Both the position numbers and the translations under genes were made by a program. The notes under the pieces were generated by a model. It did no database searches. It was not told the DNA's origin and saw only the letters and a list, made by a program, of their open reading frames with translations. A stretch of 31,822 bases of DNA from assembly GCA_032068765.1 (NCBI GenBank), contig DAMBHY010000020.1, positions 1 to 31,822 on the forward strand, written 5' to 3'. Below, piece after piece: positions 1 to 5,334 of this stretch (position 1 is its first letter; every line of letters starts with the position of its first letter). The DNA comes from DAMBHY01 sp032068765. Lineage in GTDB: Bacteria > Bacteroidota > Bacteroidia > Bacteroidales > Dysgonomonadaceae.

Positions 1-75
1 TGCTCAGCTCGGTTGAAACTGAACTTTTCGTTCATTTTTGCCCGCACTTCGCAAATACTTTTTCCGTTGTAGGCA
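1..75 (+). repeat. Right half of a cassette-associated palindromic repeat (copy R1)
   Basis: This stretch is clearly related to 30490-30573 and to 31248-31320. All three share CGGTTGAA/CGTCTAAA-like, GAACTTTTCG, CCGC-ACTTCGC-AAT and TTTTCCGTT blocks in the same order and all end just before a gene. The last ten bases (66-75, GTTGTAGGCA) are the exact reverse complement of 667-676 just after the following gene. The left half lies outside the window. It resembles the 3' half of an integron attC-like site, although the classical GTTRRRY core is matched only loosely here. Confidence 0.75.
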
Positions 76-120
76 ATTTCATAAAAACATACCGTAACAA
101 ATTAAAAATCAAATAAATTT

Positions 121-660
121 ATGAAGAAACTTTCTTTTACCTTAGGATTAATTTTATTTTCTCAAATTATTTCCGCACAAACCAAATTGGAAAACATTTA
201 CAAAGTTGAAATTGGTTTACAAGGATTATCAGTAGGAACAGAGATTCCTCTAAATGATAAATTTTTAGCGGATGTAAATATAGGTTGGGGCGGAATTACT
301 GATTTATGGCACAATGGAATTTCATACGAATGGTCCAAAAACAGTAACAGTATTTTCGCAAGAGGTCAAATAAGGTATTATATAAATCGAGAAAGAAGAG
401 AAGAAAAAGGTCACTCATTAAAAAATAACGCAGGAACTTTTCTTGCTTATCAAACAAAATTTCTCTTTAGTGGAACTGATTATTACAGTCCGCAAGTTGG
501 AAAATCTTGGTTGAATGAAATTCAATTTGGGCAACAATTACCGCTTGGAAAACATTTTATTTTTAGGTATTATGGCGGAGTTGGAAATGGATATGATTTG
601 GATTACAAAAATAGTAAATTCTATCCTGCTATTGGTTTTGCCTTTGGATATGCATTCTAA
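121..660 (+). CDS. Secreted/outer-membrane beta-barrel-like protein, single-gene cassette
   Basis: The product is 179 aa with a clear N-terminal signal peptide (basic MKK, hydrophobic core, cleavage after about residue 19 at SAQ). The mature part has alternating polar/hydrophobic stretches, many Gly and aromatic residues, and ends in GFAFGYAF with a terminal aromatic, as in small outer-membrane beta-barrels of Bacteroidota. I do not recognise a named family. The gene stands alone between two repeat halves with matching 10-nt inverted ends (66-75 and 667-676), so it looks like a mobile single-gene cassette. The start at 121 gives a proper signal peptide and lies 45 nt after the repeat. Function unknown; the barrel assignment is inferred from composition. 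Confidence 0.8.
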   Translation: MKKLSFTLGLILFSQIISAQTKLENIYKVEIGLQGLSVGTEIPLNDKFLADVNIGWGGITDLWHNGISYEWSKNSNSIFARGQIRYYINRERREEKGHSLKNNAGTFLAYQTKFLFSGTDYYSPQVGKSWLNEIQFGQQLPLGKHFIFRYYGGVGNGYDLDYKNSKFYPAIGFAFGYAF

Positions 661-666
661 AGAAAC

Positions 667-684
667 TGCCTACAACATAGTATT
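667..684 (+). repeat. Truncated left end of cassette palindrome (copy R2) and left island junction
   Basis: TGCCTACAAC (667-676) mirrors GTTGTAGGCA upstream of the preceding gene. The next bases, ATAGTATT (677-684), would continue into TGCAAAAGGCGGG if the repeat were intact, judged from the RC of bases 1-65 and from 30391 onwards. Instead the sequence switches at 685 to unrelated DNA. GTATT (680-684) recurs at 30391-30395, so this is the probable left attachment junction of the island. Confidence 0.7.
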
Positions 685-767
685 ATATCAAATCTTATTG
701 CAGAGTGCTTTAAACACTACATTTCCTTACTCTCTTATCTCGATAGGTAGAACATAAGGAGAACAAA

Positions 768-1325
768 TCAGAAAACATCGATAAACAGGTAGATTCCTGC
801 CCTATTCTGTTTTGCAAGGAAATTTAACTGCTGATATTCAGCAAGCAAAGAACAATTGTAAGAATGGCTTGATTTAGCAAAGCCATTGCTTATTAAGAGC
901 TCATTCAGGCATTCGCCGTTAGGCAGAATTATATACGCCAAATCTCTCAGCCAAAAATCTGTCCGGTTATTCAATTCGGTTAGAAGTGTGAGCCGTGTTC
1001 CTGGTGGACACACTTGAAGAACATAATCCAAACTCATCAGTCCGTATTGAAGCAGCAGCGTTGCAGGAATACGGCTTTTCGCTTCATCCTCGCGCATTTT
1101 TCTTGAAAAATGAACTTCCGGTGCATCCAATCCGTAAAGTCGAATTTCACGCCTTTCCTGTGTGAATTCCTGTTTTACTTTCAGACTGTCGCCGTCCATG
1201 ACTTCTTCCACTAGCCAAAAAGTTTCCATATGGCTGTTCGGGATTTGGAAATATTTTAGACTTTCATTCCCTGTTGTGCTGCTCTCCGTTTCGTTAGCAT
1301 TTGCACTTATTTCACTGTATTTCAT
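768..1325 (-). CDS. Thermonuclease-family (SNase-like) nuclease
   Basis: This 185-aa protein has a staphylococcal-nuclease fold signature. VEEVMDGDSLKV (about 39-50) opens the OB barrel, and IRLYGLDAPE carries the Arg and Glu corresponding to the catalytic pair (R62, E70). LRDLAYI carries the second Arg (R127), followed by GECLNELLISNGFA and the usual C-terminal NRAGIY. The family cleaves DNA and RNA with Ca2+. No signal peptide is seen, and the first 32 residues are low-complexity and polar, so translation may instead begin at Met33, just before the conserved part. It is transcribed away from the 1434 gene, from a shared 108-nt intergenic region. As the first gene of the island it may act in DNA processing or defence, but that is inference. 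Confidence 0.85.
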   Translation of the reverse strand: MKYSEISANANETESSTTGNESLKYFQIPNSHMETFWLVEEVMDGDSLKVKQEFTQERREIRLYGLDAPEVHFSRKMREDEAKSRIPATLLLQYGLMSLDYVLQVCPPGTRLTLLTELNNRTDFWLRDLAYIILPNGECLNELLISNGFAKSSHSYNCSLLAEYQQLNFLAKQNRAGIYLFIDVF

Positions 1326-1345
1326 TGGTTTTCAGTATTTTAACT

Positions 1346-1377
1346 ATTGTTTTTATAAAGGTAATGAATGATATTTG
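1346..1377 (+). promoter_or_regulatory. Putative Bacteroidota-type promoter for the 1434 gene
   Basis: ATTG at 1346-1349 and GATATTTG at 1370-1377, separated by 20 nt, approximate the Bacteroidota consensus TTTG-N19-TAnnTTTG. Transcription would start around 1384, inside the palindrome at 1381-1392, leaving a leader of about 50 nt. One mismatch in the -7 element. Confidence 0.45.
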
Positions 1378-1380
1378 TAA

Positions 1381-1392
1381 TTGTCTAGACAA
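1381..1392. promoter_or_regulatory. Perfect 12-bp palindrome, possible operator
   Basis: TTGTCTAGACAA is a perfect dyad in the divergent region between the nuclease gene and the 1434 gene. It coincides with the predicted transcription start of the rightward gene, so a repressor bound here would block it. No repressor gene is adjacent; the binding protein is unknown. Confidence 0.4.
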
Positions 1393-1433
1393 CAGTGTTT
1401 TTCTCTCTTTTCTAATTTCTAAAACTTAAAACA

Positions 1434-2237
1434 ATGGCAAGACAAAAAGGCCTCATGAAATACGTTGGAACAATCGGCGACGTTAGGCATTTTAAAATCA
1501 AAGGTCAGGAAGGATTTTTCGCCGGTATGGTCGGCGGTCCAACTGCACAACAGGTGCACTCTGCACCGGAGTTCGAAAGAACACGCGAAAATATGAACGA
1601 ATTTGGCGGTTGCGCCAAAGTCGGTAAATCGTTAAGAACAGCGCTTTCCGCTCTTATGGGAAAATTTACGGATCCACAGGTTACCGGAAGATTGACTTCA
1701 ATTATGAAGAAAATCAACCTTGAGGACGGAACCGAAGCCAGAGGTTACCGAAAAGTTGAAGTGTCCACTCAGAGGAATTATCTGCTTGGATTTGAATTCA
1801 ACAAAAACCTTTCTATCTCCGGTATTTTTAATGCTCCTTACGACATCGAGCCGGACGCAGGAAGAACTTCTTCAGATTTTATCGTTGCAGCTTTTAATCC
1901 TGCTGATCTGATTACTGCTCCTTCAGGTGCAACTCATTTCAGACTGATTAACGCGATCTCGGTTCTTTCTGATTTTTCTTACAATCCGACCACAGGAACA
2001 TACGAACCAGATGACATGGTGAACAATGAGCTGACCAACATCGCTTATTCGCCGTACATTCCGTTGAATGTTCCTTATGCAGGTGATACCATTACAGCAA
2101 CACTTCCGGGTGCTCCAGTCCTGGATACCAATGTATCGGTGGTTCAGTGTATCGGGATTGAGTTCTTTCAGGAAGTAAACGGAAACCATTATCCGTTTGC
2201 CTCCGGAAACTGTCTCAAAATCGAGGAAGTTTTTTAG
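1434..2237 (+). CDS. Conserved Bacteroidota protein of unknown function (MARQKG family)
   Basis: The product is 267 aa with no signal peptide or membrane segment. The N-terminus is MARQKGLMKYVGTIGDVRHFK, with FERTRENMNEFGGCAKVGKSLRTAL at about 47-71. This matches from memory a widespread unnamed flavobacterial family with the same MARQKG / TIGD / RTRENxxEFG pattern. The C-terminal half (about 130-267) is beta-rich with ATHFRLINAIS and ends in an FFQEVNG/FASGNCLKIEEVF segment, resembling a structural or adhesin-like sandwich. It has its own promoter and a strong terminator at 2254-2280. GC content looks higher than in the flanking cassettes. Neighbours are DUF5675 and two small membrane proteins. 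A structural or secreted role is possible, but none is known to me. Confidence 0.8.
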   Translation: MARQKGLMKYVGTIGDVRHFKIKGQEGFFAGMVGGPTAQQVHSAPEFERTRENMNEFGGCAKVGKSLRTALSALMGKFTDPQVTGRLTSIMKKINLEDGTEARGYRKVEVSTQRNYLLGFEFNKNLSISGIFNAPYDIEPDAGRTSSDFIVAAFNPADLITAPSGATHFRLINAISVLSDFSYNPTTGTYEPDDMVNNELTNIAYSPYIPLNVPYAGDTITATLPGAPVLDTNVSVVQCIGIEFFQEVNGNHYPFASGNCLKIEEVF

Positions 2238-2253
2238 GAAAAATTCTTCAAAG

Positions 2254-2280
2254 GGCTTCCCAATACGGGAAGCCTTTTTT
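2254..2280 (+). terminator. Rho-independent terminator after the 1434 gene
   Basis: GGCTTCCC (2254-2261), loop AATAC, GGGAAGCC (2267-2274), then TTTTTT. This is a perfect 8-bp stem followed by six T, 17 nt after the stop codon. Confidence 0.9.
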
Positions 2281-2316
2281 GTTTCACTTTACTATTTCAC
2301 AAATACTTATTGCGTT

Positions 2317-2769
2317 ATGAAAACAAAAATTATCAGGGTTGCACAGGGTAAAAATTCTACGCTTTCCCACCTCTATATTGACGGTATTTTTCAATGCTTT
2401 TTGCTTGAAGATAAAATCAGAGCCGTTAAGATTATGAAGCAGACTGCGATTCCGGAAGGTGTGTTTAGGCTAAGACTGAACACCTGGGGCGGAATGAACA
2501 AAACGTATTTCCCGAAATTCGGACCGATCCATAAAGGAATGATTGAGATTGCCGAGCTTCCAACCTTTTCAGCAGTCTATATCCACGTTGGAAACACGAT
2601 TGAACACACGGCAGGCTGTCCGCTTGTCGGACTGTCTTATATCAAAAAGGACGGCGATTTTCAGGTGTTGCAGAGCGTGGACGCTTACAAACAAGTTTAC
2701 AGGAAACTTTACGAAGTGGCAACCGGAAAGGATAATCAGATTGAAATCAGTAATAATTTTCAATTCTAA
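2317..2769 (+). CDS. DUF5675-family protein
   Basis: The product is 150 aa. I chose ATG 2317 (MKTKIIRVAQGKNSTLSHLY) rather than an in-frame ATG at 2197, because the latter lies inside the preceding gene and across its terminator. The pattern IPEGVFRLRL (45-54), then AVYIHVGN (86-93) and TAGCPLVG (98-105) is typical of DUF5675. The His90...GlyCys101 arrangement recalls the His and Cys of L,D-transpeptidases (YkuD), though the spacing is shorter, so a role on peptidoglycan is only a guess. The next gene begins 3 nt after the stop, so 2317-3325 looks like a three-gene operon with membrane proteins. No signal peptide is seen. Confidence 0.75.
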   Translation: MKTKIIRVAQGKNSTLSHLYIDGIFQCFLLEDKIRAVKIMKQTAIPEGVFRLRLNTWGGMNKTYFPKFGPIHKGMIEIAELPTFSAVYIHVGNTIEHTAGCPLVGLSYIKKDGDFQVLQSVDAYKQVYRKLYEVATGKDNQIEISNNFQF

Positions 2770-2772
2770 AAA

Positions 2773-3045
2773 ATGGCACTAATGGAAAATGAAATCACAG
2801 TGAGCGTGTTCTTTGGTTTTATCAGTAGTGTTCTTTTGGCGGTAGTTGCCTACTTTATACGGCAACTGCACACCGACTTTAAAAGTATGGAAAAGGATAT
2901 GACAGAGGTCAAGACCATGGCTTTAATCATCAAAACCGAGTTTAAAAATTCTCAGGATCTGCTCAATCAGAAAGTGGAATATCTCGAACAAAGGATCAAT
3001 AAAATAGAGTTAAATCAATTAAAACATTCAGACAATGAAAAATAG
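2773..3045 (+). CDS. Small membrane protein with N-terminal TM helix and coiled coil
   Basis: This 90-aa protein has one hydrophobic helix near the N-terminus (about residues 8-29, VSVFFGFISSVLLAVVAYFI). A charged, heptad-like coiled coil (about 32-85) follows. A second in-frame ATG at 2782 gives 87 aa. It starts 3 nt after DUF5675 and overlaps the next gene by 11 nt, which indicates translational coupling. The topology resembles small phage holin/spanin-type or hemolysin-XhlA-type proteins, but there is no diagnostic motif. Function unknown. Confidence 0.7.
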   Translation: MALMENEITVSVFFGFISSVLLAVVAYFIRQLHTDFKSMEKDMTEVKTMALIIKTEFKNSQDLLNQKVEYLEQRINKIELNQLKHSDNEK

Positions 3046-3325
3046 AAACCTAAATTTAGTGGATCGCGTTTTGGAACCAACGCCAAAATGGTTCAGAATC
3101 GTACGTAATCTTGGATTGGCTTTGTCAGCGGTTGGCGGTGTTCTTGTGGCCGCTCCGGTGGCACTCCCTGCAGCAGTTGTTTCTGTCGGAGGGTATTTGC
3201 TTTTGGGCGGTTCCATCATTGGAGCGGTCAGTCAGACCGCAATCAGTTCTGAAGAGTATGGCGAAAAATCCCGAAAATCGGGCGGAAATTCGTCCGAAAA
3301 TTCACCTGCAGAATTAGACAAATAG
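3035..3325 (+). CDS. Small hydrophobic protein, holin-like topology
   Basis: The product is 96 aa. A basic N-terminus (NLNLVDRVLEPTPKWFRIVRN) is followed by two hydrophobic helices (about 25-44 and 47-68) rich in Ala, Val and Gly. The C-terminal tail is polar and Ser/Glu/Lys rich. Two short transmembrane hairpins with a charged tail is a common holin topology. It overlaps the upstream coiled-coil gene by 11 nt and is followed by a terminator at 3364-3390, closing the DUF5675 operon. No family recognised. Confidence 0.7.
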   Translation: MKNRNLNLVDRVLEPTPKWFRIVRNLGLALSAVGGVLVAAPVALPAAVVSVGGYLLLGGSIIGAVSQTAISSEEYGEKSRKSGGNSSENSPAELDK

Positions 3326-3363
3326 CGTTTACCAGGCGCTTATCTTCAACGAAAAACATTCAG

Positions 3364-3390
3364 GCCGGTTCATAAGACCGGCTTTATTAT
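3364..3390 (+). terminator. Terminator of the DUF5675 operon
   Basis: GCCGGT (3364-3369), a 7-nt loop and ACCGGC (3377-3382), followed by TTTATTATTT. A 6-bp GC-rich stem plus T-rich tail, 38 nt after the last stop codon. Confidence 0.8.
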
Positions 3391-3454
3391 TTGCTTTCGT
3401 CCGTTTGCACCGTTTCTTATAAAGGGGCGAAATATGTATGCTTTATGTTGCTGA

Positions 3455-3522
3455 TGAAGTGCAAGTGAGGGTGAATCAAGTTAAAGTCAGGGTGTAGAAA
3501 AATCAGGGTTGGCATCCGGCGG
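3455..3522. repeat. Three short direct repeats (TCAGGGT-like)
   Basis: Short motifs TGAGGGTG, TCAGGGTG and TCAGGGTT recur at 18-22 nt spacing between the DUF5675 operon and the facing DUF6943-like gene. Iteron-like spacing suggests a protein-binding array, but the motif is short and could be chance. Confidence 0.3.
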
Positions 3523-3559
3523 TTGGTCGGGGCGTTAAAATTTTAGATTTTAGGTAAAT

Positions 3560-3585
3560 AAAAAACTTCCCGAAGGAAGTTTTTT
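3560..3585. terminator. Bidirectional terminator
   Basis: AAAAAACTTCC and GGAAGTTTTTT form a perfect 11-bp inverted repeat around CGAA. It works as a terminator in both directions and sits 4 nt past the stop codon of the leftward gene at 3590. Confidence 0.85.
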
Positions 3586-3589
3586 GAAG

Positions 3590-4015
3590 TTAGACTGAAA
3601 GGTAGTAACGGCGAACTAGACTGTGCCGCAGTTCTTTGAGTGCTGCAGCCTGCTGTTCTATTTTCTGTTCCAATTCCCATGTGGCTTTAATTTTCAGCAT
3701 CATTTCCGGCTGAATGCAGGACTTTTGAAAGGCGGGCTGAATGAAGTTCCGCATCAGGATTTTGAGGTCGCATAAGCGAAGCATTTCAATGACTGAGCCG
3801 CAAAGGTGCGGGTGAAAGAAACCGTTTTTCCAGAGGGCGTAAAAGGTCCAGTAAACGGTTTCAATTTCTTTGGGGCTGCTGCAATAATAAATAAAGCAGT
3901 TCGGGCAAGGTTGGCGAAGGGGTTTTCCTGCATTGCGTCCTCTGTTCAGAATGTAGATTGCGTGTTCAGGCGTTTCGCGGTGCACGGCGTACGTGCGTAC
4001 TTTGTTTGTAAGCAT
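3590..4015 (-). CDS. DUF6943-like protein with CxxC motif
   Basis: This 141-aa protein has a conserved core: AIYILNRGRNAGKPLRQPCPNCF (about 19-41), then YALWKNGFFHPHLCGSVIEMLR. This matches my memory of the DUF6943 family in Bacteroidota mobile islands. Cys37 and Cys40 (CPNC) plus Cys45 could bind a metal, although a second Cys/His pair is not obvious. The C-terminal third (about 105-135) is a helical, charged segment likely to form a coiled coil. It is a single gene that ends at the bidirectional terminator at 3560-3585, and its 5' side faces the 1.3-kb structured non-coding region. No signal peptide. Function unknown. Confidence 0.7.
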   Translation of the reverse strand: MLTNKVRTYAVHRETPEHAIYILNRGRNAGKPLRQPCPNCFIYYCSSPKEIETVYWTFYALWKNGFFHPHLCGSVIEMLRLCDLKILMRNFIQPAFQKSCIQPEMMLKIKATWELEQKIEQQAAALKELRHSLVRRYYLSV

Positions 4016-4337
4016 AATTTTTGTTTAAAAAATTTTGCTCCGCTGAAAATTTTTCAAAAGAAAAAAAAGAAAAAAAGAAAGTGCTCCACCTTCGTGGAAG
4101 GAAAATGCGATGCAATATTTTTTTGCAAAAAAGATGGACGTATTATTTTTCACGGCTATCTTTTTTGCAAAAAACCCTTTAGGGCTTGATATTGTCAACG
4201 CATTTTCCTGACTACAGAACTTTACTTTCTTTTTTTTTTATTTTTTCTTATCCGAAATCTTCTATTTATGGGAATTTGAAAACTCGATATTGGCAGATAT
4301 TTGCTTATTATGCAGACACTCAAAGCGGTGGGAAGAA

Positions 4338-4392
4338 ATGGAAAAGACACCTGTATGACGCACCGAATACTTGGAGGGGCGGCATACTGGTG
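4338..4392 (+). repeat. Structured repeat unit A (hairpin)
   Basis: ATGGAAAAGACA (4338-4349) leads into a hairpin with 17-nt arms 4348-4364 and 4376-4392, mostly paired, and a loop holding ACTTGG. Unit B at 4558-4612 has the same lead-in and loop but different arm bases that still pair. Confidence 0.6.
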
Positions 4393-4557
4393 TGCGCGGT
4401 GACGGAAGTGTATAGACGGCAGAGAAAAACTGTTCTTCAGGAACAGTAAAGTGAATGACGGCTATATCCTGTAGAAAATTGGGAAGCTGTGGGAAAGAAC
4501 TCTCTTTAAAAGACCGAAATTTTCAAATGATATTGCACTAAAAAGCGAGGAAAAGTG

Positions 4558-4612
4558 ATGGAAAAGACAGGTGCATAGTGCTGTGAAGACTTGGAACAGT
4601 GCTATGCTCCTG
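4558..4612 (+). repeat. Structured repeat unit B (hairpin)
   Basis: ATGGAAAAGACA (4558-4569) is identical to unit A, 220 nt away. Arms 4568-4583 and 4597-4612 pair (CAGG.GCATAG..CTG against CAGTGCTATGCTCCTG, with wobble pairs), and the loop again holds ACTTGG. Arm changes relative to unit A preserve pairing. Confidence 0.6.
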
Positions 4613-5171
4613 TGCGTTGTGTTGTTTTTGTATGGACGGCTCGTCCGTGCATATAAAAACACCACTTGGGAAAGCGATGGCAAAACGGGGTAAACACTTC
4701 GCAGAAAAATGGTGCGTGACGAAATTGTCAACTTACATAAATCTTCCTTATGTGCCTAAACTGTAACAGCGGCTGCAAAGACAGTGGTATGGAATGCTGA
4801 AAGAAAATGCTTTGCTTGGGAATTTTCAGCACGCGCCACAAACACACTACAAATGTTTGCCTATGAAACTGAAGTGTTTTTGGTATGTGGTGAAAATATG
4901 GCGGCTGCCGAAAGTATTTTCTTCAGTATGGAATACGACTGTGTGCGGTGACGAAAGCGACTGTATTGCCACTAAACTTTTCCGCTGAAAAAAAGCAATA
5001 CAGTGGCTGTAGGAACGTGGCAAATCCCTAAACTCTCTGCACCATTTTTCTGCATCCTTAGCAGGGTTGGTGGGGATTTGTAGGTTTTCGATTGGGGAAC
5101 TGACCGTGTAAATTATAACTGCACGAGCGGCTGGAAGGCGTTGGCGCAAAAGGGCTGTGCCCGTTGCAAGG

Positions 5172-5293
5172 AAAGCATTTTACATAATCTCAAATTATAG
5201 GCACATATGATGTTGGTTTGCACGTAAGGGAGCCTGCGGACTGGAGGGCAACGTTGTAGCGGTTGGCACGTGCGTATAATTTCGATTATGTAA
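5172..5293. repeat. Large imperfect palindrome
   Basis: The ends TTACATAATC and GATTATGTAA are exact reverse complements. Inside them AAATTATA-GCAC pairs with GTGC-TATAATT. A third, direct copy of the AAATTATA..GCAC arm occurs near 5104-5122. It could form a cruciform of about 120 nt and lies 42 nt past the end of hsdR. Its internal GTTGTAGCGGTTGGCACGTG sequence is reminiscent of the cassette repeats at the window edges, but I cannot align it convincingly. Confidence 0.6.
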
Positions 5294-5334
5294 CTTGCTG
5301 TGGCAGAGCGGTGATATATAATCTGAAATGTAAT

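Larger units (their letters stand above)
4016..5334. other. 1.3-kb gene-poor region packed with hairpins
   Basis: No reading frame here has the composition of a real protein; the open frames are short and overlap palindromes. The region carries many hairpins. One near 4112-4172 pairs two TTTTTTGCAAAAAA-type arms, and paired repeats lie at 4338-4392 and 4558-4612. Others are a stem at 4624-4662, a TGCTGAAA/TTTCAGCA stem inside 4784-4839, CTGTATTGC/GCAATACAG inside 4964-5000, CAAATCCC/GGGATTTG spanning 5020-5082, and a large palindrome at 5172-5293. This could be one or more structured RNAs, an origin or transfer site, or decayed cassette repeats. It lies between the hsdR stop and the start of the DUF6943-like gene. 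Confidence 0.6.

Noticed and set aside
680..684. Integration in a tRNA gene
   Set aside because: No tRNA cloverleaf is visible at either junction; the junctions lie in the cassette palindrome.
515..757. Second gene overlapping the end of the first cassette gene
   Set aside because: It is an out-of-frame shadow of the 121-660 gene and continues over the island junction.
4186..5149. Several reading frames of 64-100 codons in the structured region
   Set aside because: They overlap one another on both strands, run through hairpin arms, and have Cys/Trp/His-rich, low-quality protein composition. I take them as chance frames.
4016..5334. CRISPR array or retron
   Set aside because: Repeats are few, diverged, spaced about 217 nt and fold as hairpins; there are no short identical repeats with spacers, no cas genes and no reverse transcriptase in the window.
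4016..5334. Group II intron remnant
   Set aside because: I could not find the domain V catalytic stem or a maturase gene fragment.
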